Position numbers and translations under genes: made by a program. The notes under the pieces are model-generated. The model did not search any database. It saw only the letters and a list, made by a program, of their open reading frames with translations, and was not told the DNA's origin. 64,000 bases of DNA from Styela clava. Lineage: Eukaryota; Chordata; Ascidiacea; Stolidobranchia; Styelidae. The DNA lies in assembly GCF_964204865.1 (NCBI RefSeq), contig NC_135261.1, positions 14,074,001 to 14,138,000 on the forward strand. The letters are read 5' to 3'. Position 1 is the first letter of the stretch. Each line of letters opens with the position of its first letter. Below, piece by piece: positions 12,169 to 22,699 of this stretch.

Positions 12169-13600
12169 TACCAAATTGCTTTGGAAAACGTCTATCAAGT
12201 GTCCCACTGTACCCACCTGTGGGGCACATTCGGACAGACCTTGGGGCACAATGGGTCAGTCTGTCAAATTCAACGAAGTATGCCTTTAAAAATGAGCAAT
12301 TAATCAGCATAATCGTCTAAACTCTAAAGAACAGGGAGACTTCAAATTTGAAGATTTAATATTTTTGAAATAAATGTTCTGAAATAGTTCAGATATTTTG
12401 ACAAAAAATTTTGCAAACAAATTTGAATATTTCCTTCCTCGAATCTAAATCTGGAAATATTATTGATTCTCGAATATATTCCATATTGGGCCATGGGTCG
12501 AAAGAAACCATAATCTTACACAAAATATACGGCATCTCTAGGTTTCTGAGCACTTATTGTATCAAACACTCTCGAATTGTGCCCTGTAGGACATGTCCCA
12601 CTGAACCCCGGTCCATTGTTCCCCATAGGAAGCAAATATTTTCAGACCATCCCTCGGCGAAATTCGGAAGGCTCATCCACTCGCCAACGTTATGAATATT
12701 TTACAGTGGACTAAAGCTGAAAAATACCAGACGGTGGTTTGTCATGTTAAAAGGCTAAAGTAGAAACAAAAAACTGGAACGGTGAAATTTTAGTTTCAAC
12801 CTACCTAAACCAATTTCACCTCATAGCTTGCGCCGCTCTACCCGTCCATTGTCCGTTCGCGGGGACGTTGTAACTCACCGAAAGGCGGATTGAAACATCG
12901 AACCGTGGACAGGATTGCGGATATAGTATCAGTACGAGAGCTGATTTTCCACTGTGCCCGATGTCCCAACGTGCCCCATCTTCCCCTGCAATATTGGTTA
13001 TAAGCACACTCAAATTTATTTATAGCACATTTGATCTGTTCCTGGAACTGAGCAAAAGCATGTGCCGGCCACGGAAATGAGATGATTAAATGTCCTTCAA
13101 ACTAAAAAATCTATTTACACGGTGACTAACCCCGAACAACAGTAATTTTTCAAATGAAACTTTACAGCTCCTATGGAATCATTTGTACTATTTTTATTAC
13201 TTGACAATTAACAACCTCCGAAATATTTCATCTAAAGATTTAGATGAAAAATACCACTAAGAAAGAAATTCTGTAAAAGAAGTTGAAATATTATTAAATC
13301 TTAATCAGTGCTGGGTTCAAAAATTTAAAATTGGGTTTTCTCTCGTATCGCCCCACCATCAACAGGTTCTACGGAACGCCAAATATAATCGTAATCGTTA
13401 ACTACGGTGTTGCATTTGTTTAACGTCTAAAACAAGAACGGTTTCATTCCAATAACGAGCTCGCACGAACCCGCTGAATCGTACCACGAATCTTAATTGC
13501 AATTATATTTTCGGGTTTTCCCAAGATATATTGCTTCGAGGTCCTACTTTACAATACTAGGTTTCAAAATCACAACTGAAAGAATATTATTCTAGATATT
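12169..13600. other. Stretch with scattered GTCCCAC/GTGCCCC motifs, no gene seen
   Basis: Between 12200 and 13000 there are repeated short motifs such as GTCCCACTGT, TGGGGCAC and TGTCCCAAC, similar to the denser run at 22035-22230. This suggests a decayed short-period repeat. Open frames (12411-12695 plus, 12816-13013 minus) follow these motifs and are not convincing genes. 13020-13600 shows nothing recognisable. Confidence 0.35.
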
Positions 13601-14090
13601 TCAATATGCTTTGTATGAATAAAAAAAAGCGTAATGGTTATAAAATGAAATAAAAACAACGATAACACGCAGCAAGTTTTCAATATTATGACGGTATACA
13701 ATTGGCACGAATAAAATTTAAAAGAAAACTCAGTCACGAAGGAGAAAAATTTTGTTTCATTCCCGAAGCTAATTTTATTTTAACCATAATATATATATTT
13801 ACTCATTACTTCGGACTAAATTAATTCATAACGATGTCAATAACGTTCGGGATAAAAGCTGTCAATGTTCATATATCTCAAGTTTAGTAACGTTTCATGT
13901 CAGACATCTTTGTATGTAAAATATATTGTGGACAAAATATTAAAACTTGTATATATATTTGGGTCGTGAAAACAATTCCTCGCATAATTTGATGAAAGAC
14001 ATTACAAGGTTGGTTCAGATTATAATCAAAGGGGTGAAGGGCCCTTTTTAAGCCAAATAGAACGATGATTGGACATTAGAGCATTACTTG

Positions 14091-15045
14091 CTATTCACTT
14101 AATTGCCGCTGTATGGAGTATTCATGTCCAATATCAAGAGTTGTAAATATGACAGGTCTCAAACTTGTTTCGAGATGCGTCATTTTACTCACCAATGAAG
14201 TGTTGAGGCACGTTGGCTTAAAACTTCGATGGTTAACAACAGCAGCAGTCAAGGCAACTTTTTTAAATAAATCCATTTCTTCAATTTGTTCTTGGTTCTT
14301 ACAGGACCCGATATTTAACCTAGAACTTTGCTGTTTACTTATAGTAGGACACTTTCTAGTTCATTTCGCACACTTTTCATCAGTGTTCCTCAAAATCCCC
14401 TCATTTCCTGGAAACTTAGCCGATCTTTCGTAAACCAAAAGTCATCGATAATTAAATAGAATCAAATTCTTGAAAAAAAATTTTCCGTAAATATGAAAAG
14501 TATTTTAAACAAAGATATGTTTTGGATTTTGATATAACAAATCCCTGATAATATGTAAAGCATTAATAAGCGATCCTGCGGCATTGCGACAAATTTTGTT
14601 ACTTCGTCCGAGTGCTCGACTTTCATTTGATGGCTTTCAATTATTCCCACTTCCACAATGAAGCGATCGCATCAGATTATACAAAAGTTAAAAACAATGC
14701 GTTCCAGGCCTGCCGAAATCTACGTTACTATTCTAAAAGAAACATTCTAATATAGCCTATGTCTGAATATTTATTTGCTACATTGTTCTATAATAAAATG
14801 AGTAGATAATTAGTCCTAAGAACCATCAGATAATGTAATATTTGCGTCGTTGCATTATTTCGTTGAGAAGTCGGAAGCACTCATAACATCTGAGCATTGA
14901 GAATCATTTAGCATTGAGTCGATGTCACGTTCAAATCAATCAAAGTATTCCTAATGCCATAAAGGTATTTTGCCGAGAGGTATGGGGTTGGGTGTACACT
15001 TCGATTCACTGAATCCCTGCGAGATGTTGACTATGTCAATATTAA
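14091..15045 (-). pseudogene. Decayed copy (alpha) of an unknown multi-exon gene
   Basis: This is the first of three related minus-strand segments (others at 17018-17905 and 20981-21720). An exon-like piece at 14193-14276 starts MDLFKKVALTAAVVNH and ends at a strong donor (TTG|GTGAGTAA). Another at about 14575-14660 reads VGIIESHQMKVEHSDEV. At 14955-15040 the counterpart of the beta-copy exon (after CTCGCAG) has an in-frame stop four codons in (GIQ-stop), where beta is open. Two of the three pieces are open, but the locus as a whole is broken. Homology continues beyond the exons to about 13600, so this is a segmental or repeat-borne copy. The gene family was not recognised. Confidence 0.45.
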
Positions 15046-15261
15046 CACTGTGTTTTAAAATAAGCATAAACCATATGACGAACCACGGCCTCTCGTCCGG
15101 TTACCATTCCATGTCGGGTATGGGATTAGTTAGTTATTTGTCTTCGGTACCATGGACTTGATGGTGGATTATTGGGATTTGTTCAAAGATAATTGTTTTA
15201 AAACAATTGTTCTAAATCAAATTTTTTTTTTGCCTGTTTTGTTCAAAATGACTGTACTATT

Positions 15262-16349
15262 TGATTTTTTTGTATTAAATAGGTTGAAGGAAAATGGATG
15301 TAAAAACTTGCCAAGCGCTTCTTATTTGCAATAAATCCTTCGAAACGGCGCAAATATCGATAACGGCTCATACACACCTTCTCAAGCTTTAGTTCAGTGC
15401 GACCGCAAACGTGGTTGGCGCAGTAAGACGCAATCGATAAGGTATTACGTGAGCGACCCTGCGACGAAACCACCTTGCGAAAATTGAAATGTGATTTCAG
15501 TTTGTAAAATTTTGAAGACTCACTTCAACCTTAAGAACAAAGTATGCAAAGCATAAATTAACCGAACAGGATTAATTAACCGTAATAATACCTTCATTTT
15601 ATGAGAAAAATGTCAATACATAAACTCGAAATCCTTATTATGGCGTTATAACAGATTAGTTGTAGCGTCTTTGCATCAGAGGACTCTTACAATTAGCATA
15701 GCCTAGGCCAGGGCTACTCAACTGGCGGACCGCGGTCCGAATCCGGCCCTTCTGAGTATTCGATTCGGACCGCGCATAATTCTTCATTCTGAATCATTAG
15801 CCCCACTCTTAAAATTTTATTTATAAAACTTTTATAGATTTAAAAATATATATGAAAAGAACTATAACGCCATAACAAACAATTTTGATTAGCTAATAAT
15901 CATTGGTTGGCCGAGGAATAGCGTGTTTAAAGATGCCGAAATATAATTTCTGGAAAGTCCAAAATATTTTTGAAGTTTTGTATGCGGACCTTCGGTAAAA
16001 ATAGTTGAGTAGCCCTGGGCCCTAGGCTAGTGCGTCTCATCGTTTAAATCAGTAGATTGCCGCCGATGTAAGTTTATTCTTCATTATCGTAACGCACTCG
16101 CTTTGCCGAAGGCTGCCTTTCCCTAAATCAATTTTGTAGTAGGCTCGTGAGCTAATTTTCATGATTTTTCGTCTCAAAATGTCTCTCTGGTATCTCGGAT
16201 GAACATTCCGGGTAAAATCTTATGACTTTAGTTTAGATACCACCGTGGCGATGAATGTACGCAATAAAAATAAAAGTCAAAACAAGAATTTTTACTTACA
16301 TTTTTGAAATTATAATTTCGGCAGCGTATGCAGCTGTTCGAACGCAACG
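15262..16349. repeat. Dispersed repeat interrupted by a hAT MITE
   Basis: 15262-15708 plus 16018-16349 match 38225-38890 and 52656-53290 with moderate divergence, for example CTTACAATTAGCATAGCCT before the insertion and CGTCTCATCGTTTAAATCAG after it. At the 38-kb and 52-kb copies these two halves are contiguous, so they preserve the empty site for the MITE at 15709-16017. The right half is module B of the 8.9-12.2 kb array. Confidence 0.7.
15709..16017. mobile_element. Non-autonomous hAT MITE (309 bp)
   Basis: The left end CAGGGCTACTCAAC and the right end GTTGAGTAGCCCTG are perfect inverted repeats. CCTAGGC flanks the element on both sides (15702-15708, and again a few bases after 16017), consistent with a slightly altered 8-bp target duplication. 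The matching loci at about 38.6 kb and 53.03 kb lack the element. There is no coding capacity. Confidence 0.75.
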
Positions 16350-16429
16350 TTTTGACGTAGTTTAGCGGCGATGCAGGGGGTAATTCAATGAAAAGTACAA
16401 AGAATAAAGAAAAAAAATTGTTATAAAAC

Positions 16430-16660
16430 ATGATGTTTTTTTTAGAATTGATAAAAAACAAAACCCTACTGGAGGAAGGCGTATCCGATCAGCCATTACG
16501 TGAATCACCCTACGGCGGCGAAGATTCCAGCAATCCTCTCGCACATAACTATCCCCGCATGGGATTCGAACCTGCGAACTCATACAGAGTAATGAGAGAT
16601 GCGATGGCGAGCGTATTCCTAACGCTTAGGACGATTAGTAACTCACTCAGTGTCTCACGG
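16430..16660 (-). mobile_element. tRNA-derived SINE
   Basis: Read on the minus strand, a tRNA-like head starts near 16660 (A-box-like CCTAAGCGTTAGGAATACGC) and carries a perfect B-box (GGTTCGAATCC at about 16563-16573). The body contains GAGAGGATTGCTGGAATCTTC, related to the SINE at 3283-3500. I do not call it a tRNA gene because the acceptor stem does not close. Confidence 0.6.
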
Positions 16661-16924
16661 GGGATATTACTTGGCTCATCCGTGAAAAAAATTGCTCGTA
16701 GAAGTAAATGCTGTCAAATATTGAGGTCATAAAACTGCCTTTCCTAGCTTTACAGAAAAAAAGAGAAAAACAGATTGAAATACTTGACAGACGATAAAAA
16801 TAAATTCAAACATGTGTCACTGGCAATAACAGCCATAAATGGACATAAAAGAAGCTTTAGATAGCTAGGTGATGCTTCTCGCGCGTTTGAACGACATTTT
16901 TTTCATTAGCGGTTCCAATAAGGG

Positions 16925-17010
16925 CTCAGATTTGTGAAAGACATTGGGATTCGAATAATACCGCGCGGGCCACTCGAAAACTTTCGGCGGGCCACGGGTT
17001 GGACCACCCT
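16925..17010 (-). mobile_element. hAT terminus inserted in the beta gene copy
   Basis: GGCGGGCCACGGGTTGGACCACCCT, read inverted, is a typical hAT end (AGGGTGGTCCAACCC...). It abuts the beta copy exactly where alignment with the alpha copy breaks (AACCTAGATGG versus AACTTCGATGG). The partner end was not located. Confidence 0.45.
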
Positions 17011-17017
17011 AACCTAG

Positions 17018-17905
17018 ATGGTCAACAGCAGCAGCCAGAGCAACTTTATTAAATTTATTCATTTTTTCAAATTTAGTCCTGATTATTATGGGACCCTATA
17101 CTTCACCTAGAACATTGCTGTTTACATATAGTAAAGCACTTTCTAGTTCATCTCGCACAATTTTCCCTTAGTGTCCCTTAAAAATTCATTATTTGGAAAC
17201 TTCATCGACTTTATGTAAACCAAAATTCCTAGATAATTGAATAGAAATAAATTCTTTGAAATATGGAAAGTAGGCTATTCTAAACAAGGTATATCGAACG
17301 AGCATTAAAATCGGTGACCCAAAAGCAATTATGTTCAATATGTTTCGAATTGTGATACAGCGAATCACTGATAATATGTAAAGAAATAATTAGCGTACCT
17401 GTGGTATTGCGACGAATTTTGTTATTTCTCCCGAGTTCTCGACTTTCGTTTGTTGGCTCTCAACTTATTTCCACTTCCACAATTAAGCGATCACATCAGA
17501 TTATACAAACGATAAAAATAATGCTTCCCAGGCCTGTCGAAAGCATAGTTCTTTAGACTACGTCTGAATATTTATTTGACACATTATTCTATAATAAAAT
17601 GAGTAGATAATTATAAGTCTTAATAACCGTCAGATAATATAATATTTGCGTCGTTGCATTATCTTGTTGAGATGTCGAAAGCACCCATAACATCTGAGCA
17701 TTGAGAATTATTTAGAGGTGAAATGGCCTTTAAATCAATCAAAGCATTCTTAATGTCAAGAAGGTCTTTTGCTGGTGGATATGGTGTTGGTGTATACAAT
17801 TCGATCCACTGAATCCCTGCAAGATATTAACTATGTTTTTATTGACATTGTAATTTAAAATAAGACATGTTTGATATTTGTATGAAATAATCAACAATAA
17901 GTACG
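17018..17905 (-). pseudogene. Decayed copy (beta) of the unknown multi-exon gene
   Basis: This aligns with 14193-15045 at roughly 75-80 percent by eye. An exon-like stretch at about 17670-17827, after the acceptor ATATCTTGCAG, is open for about 52 codons (IELYTPTPYPPAKDLLDIKN ... MGAFDISTR, then stop). A second piece, at 17400-17490, carries a one-base insertion relative to alpha, which breaks the frame. The piece at about 17018-17065 (MNKFNKVALAAAVDHL) is cut by the hAT end ending at 17010. No copy in the window is intact and I did not recognise the family. The PP-AKDLLDIKNAL segment looks like genuine former coding sequence. Confidence 0.45.
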
Positions 17906-17909
17906 ATGC

Positions 17910-18570
17910 CATTTTACGTAACAATATATGATCAAGGCAGCTGTTCTCTTGTGCTTGTCTGATTTCCCTGGCAGCACAATACTCAAAATCACATTTCAAA
18001 GTTATACCTCGATTTCAGTTAACGCATTTGCTGTAACTTGAAACAGTTAATTTACAAATAAGATGCTTTACTCGTTTTCATAAACTTACGGTTGTGTATG
18101 AATAAAAAGCTAATTCGTTTCTTGCCATTTCCATTACAATCAATACAAACGATGTATGTTGAATAGTCGGTTGCAACAATGATCTCCGTGTCACCATTCA
18201 AGATTCACCAGATTCATCTGTAACCGTACACACATGGATTATACAAACGGTTGTGTTACGACCATAGTGATCACAGTCGAAGTCACACTATATAGAAATA
18301 TTGAATCAATCTGATTATAAAATGTTATTTTTTAAAACTGCCTTCGTTTTCTAATGAGTTGCTTGGTGTATTAGATATCAGATATTGCTTTTTGCTAAAA
18401 ATGGATTCTAGTGCATAGTTACTTTTTTAATAAATCGAATATTCTAGTTTCCCGTCCGTTGGCCCAATATCACACTTTCACATACTTATTTACACGCAAG
18501 GCTGTATTCACGAAAAAAGCTCATTCTTCAGCTACCCCTGGATGCTGCTTTCGAACATGTATATAATTTG
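17910..18570. other. Unassigned stretch
   Basis: I see no supported gene or repeat. Minus-strand sequence near 17905-17999 may include another decayed exon of the beta copy, but its frame is unclear. Confidence 0.35.
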
Positions 18571-18575
18571 TGTAC

Positions 18576-18945
18576 TTATTTGAAATGCCTCATGATAACT
18601 ATAGGTTTGTAAAACTTAATCGCCGTGAAATCCTGATGGATTCCTTTTGAAAATAACACAAAACCTTCCTGCGCAACTGCTGTGTCATGGACGTGAGAAG
18701 AAACTCGAGAGTCGGCTTCTCTATGATCTGCGTCTTCTGTATTTATAGAAATAGTTCCAATTTACAATAATAAATCGGGTAGTGTTTAACAACTGATAAC
18801 TCACGAATTCCTCGATATGTGTTGTTTCCTTGGTTTTGAAAAGTGCGACCACGAATTCTTTAGGCTCAGATATATGTTCGAAACTATAAATAACGTGTAA
18901 TAGACTGCTTGTCAAAATACAATTATGAAGCTGCTTTAGATTCAT
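18576..18945 (-). CDS. Small two-exon gene, unknown 77-residue protein
   Basis: Exon 1 is 18805-18945: an ATG start and 47 codons ending exactly at a strong donor (GAATTC|GTGAGTTA). Exon 2 is 18576-18668: after the acceptor TTGCGCAG it continues in phase 0 for 30 codons to a TAA. The intron is 136 bp. The protein starts MNLKQLHNCILTSSLLH, has a polar middle (SEPKEFVVALFKTKETTHIE) and continues in exon 2 with EGFVLFSKGIHQDF. Matching phases, a good donor and acceptor and protein-like composition in both exons support a real gene. The N-terminus is mildly hydrophobic but not a clear signal peptide. No family is recognised. It is not repeated elsewhere in the window. Confidence 0.45.
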
Positions 18946-19275
18946 TTTATATTAAGCTTTCTAAAACAGTGTTTCTCATTATCTACTCAAAAAGAAATAG
19001 CAGGTGAAATTCACTAAATTAATGTGCTTCGCAGGGTACACCCAAAATTTATTTATCTGCACAATCGATATGCTTTTGTGCCCTAAAGATACGAAAGATA
19101 CCAATCTGACGATGAAATCTATTAAAACAAAGTTAAATATTATCGGATATCAATTAAAATATATTTTTGTCATCACCCAGAATTATCAAATTCCCATAGT
19201 TTCAATCATTGTGAGATTGAGCACGCATTGCAGCACCATATTGCAACGAGAACACACACTTGTACAAAAATGAAG

Positions 19276-19511
19276 GGTGCTCCCGAAGTATGCGAACCAA
19301 GATGGCGGACATCGGAACGTAACATGGGTAACAGGTTAGGGTTAGGCCATAAAATTTTTCCAATTTTCCCTATTTTAGTCCTATTATCAGTTCGAAGACT
19401 AGCCAAGAGCCTCCCGTAGTATTTATGCCTAAAATTATGGCCTAATCACAACCTAGTACACATATCACATTCCGATGTCCGCCATCTTGGTTCGCATACT
19501 TCGGGAGCCCC
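19276..19511. mobile_element. 236-bp MITE with AAATGAAG target duplication
   Basis: The element is bounded by a perfect 8-bp duplication AAATGAAG (19268-19275 and 19512-19519). It has long inverted ends starting GGTGCTCCCGAAGTATGCG on the left, and GGGGCTCCCGAAGTATGCG read inwards from the right; the pairing extends through AACCAAGATGGCGGAC. Relatives lie at 38022-38222, 42567-42774 and 52450-52654. An 8-bp duplication suits the hAT or P superfamilies. Confidence 0.85.
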
Positions 19512-19627
19512 AAATGAAGTAAGTTTATTAAATATTGTTTACCCTTGGACTTCTGTTTGTGTATGATTATACCAGAACGTTACAGTAGTCTAAGACGCTT
19601 TGCACAAAAGTTGTTCTCTCCCTAGAA

Positions 19628-19878
19628 CACTGGTTTTTAACCAGTCGGCCATAGCTGGTCCACAGGAACATTTTGAGGTGAGCCACAACCTATTAAAAAT
19701 TGCTAGAGTTGCTGATAAAGTTAATTAAATTTGATGGTAGTAGCAATGGATGATGCTGCTTTTTGTTAAAGGGTGGTAATTTTTACCTAATTATTATCAA
19801 AAGGAAAGTGTCAATTTTCGCAGAAAAAATTTCATGTTTTTCGTGAAGTTTTTCAAGAAAATAGGTTGAGAACCATTG
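19628..19878. mobile_element. 251-bp hAT-like MITE
   Basis: The left end CACTGGTTTTTAACC and right end GGTTGAGAACCATTG (CAATGGTTCTCAACC inwards) form imperfect inverted repeats. The flanking 8-mers CCCTAGAA and CTCTAGAT match at six of eight positions. There is no coding sequence. Confidence 0.6.
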
Positions 19879-20015
19879 CTCTAGATTCTAGAATGTGTTG
19901 TATAAGGCTTATACTATAAGCTAAACTATCTTTGTGATGTTGTAGACAGACCTGTATACGCTGCGCAAAATTGCCTTGGTCCATTGGTTTTATGCTGAAG
20001 CGCACTTTCTGCTAC

Positions 20016-20192
20016 CTGGGCATGTCAATAACAAAAATATCGTTTACAGGGGCACATCGGGTAGTCTTGCAGAGAATGTCACACCCAGTGCGCGGCATGT
20101 GTAGCCATTTGCGTACGAAATGTTCCGGACGAACAAGGAAACGAATATCGAACGGTGAATATGGAACATTATGTGACGGTGCTAGCGAAGTG
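20016..20192 (-). CDS. Candidate internal coding exon, unknown gene
   Basis: A 177-base block is bounded by a plausible acceptor (AAATAATATTCAG) and donor (CATGCCCAG|GTAGCA). It is open throughout and more GC-rich than its surroundings. It encodes about 58 residues, including PFDIRFLVRPEHFVRKW and CDILCKTTRCAPVND. The cluster of Cys and aromatic residues looks protein-like, but I cannot assign a family and could not identify the next exon. The plus-strand open frame over the same bases is the less convincing reading. Confidence 0.3.
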
Positions 20193-20249
20193 CTGAATAT
20201 TATTTGAACGACGTCGATGATTGAGATGATTAGTGGTTTCAGCAAAAAT

Positions 20250-20980
20250 TTTTGTAAACAAAATTAGATAAATTTTCTCGAATTTCGAAGAAGTAACTAA
20301 GAAATTTAAGGGATTTGTTTCTTAGGTCACTCTGTATTTCGCCTTTTCTTTTCGAAGTATTTCATCCTTTTAACTTATATATTTAATACAGTATATTGCT
20401 TCAAACAAAGTTTTCATTTCAATTTCTTAACTCTTCAGGTCACAAAGACTTGAATACAAAACTTGCCTCCGACCAGTCCACATTCTTCTTTGGTGTCAAA
20501 CCACATTTGTCATGAATGAACGAGGTTGATTGACTATGGGCATCTATAGCCATGCACAGTTATATACACTAATACAAATAGGCTGCATTTCAACTTAAAT
20601 ATTTTGCAGTTTATACAACCTTCCGCCAGCAACACTTCCAGGATCATATCGGCTGATGTGAGTCATTCCATATAGATATCCGACGGGATAGGAAATGACG
20701 TTTCCAATAATACTTCATGATTTCTTAGCTTTGTTTACAATCCTCTACCATGTACTCGTATATATCTGCACATTTTCAATGTGTACTGTTGTAAAGTTTC
20801 AGGTTCTTTGGAGAATAAAAGGGGCTAAATATAATTCAGTAATAAAATAAAATTTATTCCGAAGTTAGCACCTCTTGAAATTGAAGATTAAGAAAAAGTT
20901 AAAGTAAGAAATATGGATCCCAAAGATCTCGATGCCCACGGAATTATCCGTATATATTCTTCTCATCGTTTTATAAACTA
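20250..20980. other. Unassigned AT-rich stretch
   Basis: No supported gene or repeat was recognised. Confidence 0.4.
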
Positions 20981-21720
20981 CCGCTCATCAGTTTATTTTC
21001 CGAAAGAATATTATTTTCAAACATTTTACTATGATTTGAAATAAATAAATAAAAAAAATGCTCATAAAATTAAACGAAAACGAGAAACGACAACATAGAA
21101 ATATCAAAATTAATAAACCACAAGTTGAGTAACGTTTTATATCGAAAATATATGTATGTCAAACACATAGTTGACGAATTGAATGATTTATATGGGTCGT
21201 GAAAACAATTCATCGCATAAATTGATGAGGGATATCACAAATTAGTATCAAAGTAGTGAACGTCTTTTTTGACCAACCAATATCTGACCACCAAAAGTAA
21301 ATTTAAATGAGGACTTCACCTGAACGAATCATTGGATTGACGTTGTACGAAGTATTGCTGCCACATTAGGGGTTGTGCTCCCGTGACCGCAGTCAGCCCC
21401 AATTACCGATTTCGCAAAAGTCATGAATATGATTAATCTAATACGTGATTTGTGGTGCAGACTCTTACTCACCGATGAAGTGTGGCTTCACCTATAGCCT
21501 ATTTTATAGATAGCGTAACAGAGCGAAAGCATTGAGGCACATTGTTTCAAAACTTGGTTGGTCAACAGCAGCAGCCGATAAGGAAAGTTATTACATTTAT
21601 TCTTTCATATTACTCCGAGTCTACGGACCTGATATTCCACAAAATATTTTACTGTTACCGTTTAGCGGAACAATTCTTAGGTAATTTTATAAATTTTTAT
21701 ACCAACGTAGTCTGCAAAGT
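20981..21720 (-). pseudogene. Decayed copy (gamma) of the unknown multi-exon gene and flank
   Basis: Sequence around GGGTCGTGAAAACAATTC (about 21194) matches about 13963, and the piece with GGTCAACAGCAGCAGCCGAT (about 21558) matches the 14230 and 17029 copies. The counterpart of the alpha donor (CATCG|GTGAGTAAGAG) survives at about 21470. Upstream of it, however, the reading frame contains stops and extra sequence, so it is non-coding now. Confidence 0.4.
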
Positions 21721-22034
21721 CAGAAGAAATCGATCGCAGTCACCTAAATGCTCGCAGAACCGAACGACTTTTCATCACGTAGGCCCCAGAGTCCCATCCT
21801 AAACTCTGATTCACGTTTTATAATTATGTACGATTATTACAATTATATTTCTCTTTCAATCGGAGTTTTTCTCCGTGTATATAGATAAAGAGCAAAACAA
21901 TATTTTGATGTAGAGCATAACCAGACAGAAGATTCTCAACGATCGAGTAAAATCCAATCGCAGTCACTTCAAAGATCGCAGTATAGACCCAAACCTGCAT
22001 GACCCATTGTCGCAGAACAAAGAAGGGCGTCTTA

Positions 22035-22230
22035 AATATGTTGCGTCACAGTTGTCTCACCTGTGGCATGTGTCTCATTTGCCCCCCCCCTCCCAATTGT
22101 ACAACGTGCCACAATTTTTCGCTCAAATTGTCCCACTTTTCCCATGTGCCCCACTTGTCCAATTTGCCGCCCGGAGTGTCCCACTTGTCGGACGTATCCC
22201 ACGTGTCCCGCTTGGAAAATGAGGCACTAC
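22035..22230. repeat. Degenerate short-period GTCCCACTT repeat
   Basis: Irregular copies of a 9-12 base motif (GTCCCACTT, GTGCCCCACTTGTCC, GTGTCCCGCTTGG) follow one another. Several overlapping open frames on both strands are by-products of this repeat. Confidence 0.55.
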
Positions 22231-22345
22231 ATATATATATCAATTTAATATGTTCTGGAATACCTGTTCGTCAATCTGAAAAATGATCACCGTAAACATA
22301 GTTCGCAGATACTATTTAATACTGTTTGTCTCCTACAATTCACTC

Positions 22346-22699
22346 TTAATCAAAGTTGGATATAACTTCAGAATCAACCGATGTATTAGGATTGTTGACA
22401 GACGATTCGCTTGACTTTGTTTGTTTTGATGGATTATATTTTTCGTCTTCCCTTTCGTTGTCGAGAATTGCATCAATCGTAAACCTGGTTCGCTTTGTGT
22501 TTTTCTGTAAGCTTGCTGTTGGTAATATTTCCCCGTTTGTTTTATTGCTATCTGCTGGACCAAAAAAGGGCCTTGTTTCGTTTACTGGACAAAACATACC
22601 TTGGAATAGGGGGAAACGACGTTGAACATAGTACAATATTGGTGCCTGAAGAAATACGTATTGGTCAGATTCCTTATGTACCATGCGGTATACTTTCAT
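22346..22699 (-). CDS. Candidate exon with eh1-like (Groucho-binding) motif
   Basis: The frame is open for 117 codons from an ATG (22699) to a stop, with a polar, Ser/Asn/Lys-rich C-terminal half. KRTRFTIDAILDNERE contains FTIDAIL, which fits the FxIxxIL eh1 pattern that recruits Groucho/TLE and is common near the N-terminus of homeodomain repressors. A possible acceptor (TTTCTTCAG before GCACC) and an internal donor/acceptor pair (CCAAG|GTATGT ... CTTACAG) could trim the coding part. No homeodomain or T-box was found nearby on the minus strand, so a transcription-factor identity is only inference. The plus-strand open frames here look like shadows. Confidence 0.4.
   Translation of the reverse strand: MKVYRMVHKESDQYVFLQAPILYYVQRRFPLFQGMFCPVNETRPFFGPADSNKTNGEILPTASLQKNTKRTRFTIDAILDNEREDEKYNPSKQTKSSESSVNNPNTSVDSEVISNFD

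Noticed and set aside
16550-16660. Possible tRNA gene
   Set aside because: A- and B-box are present but the acceptor stem does not pair, and a SINE body follows.
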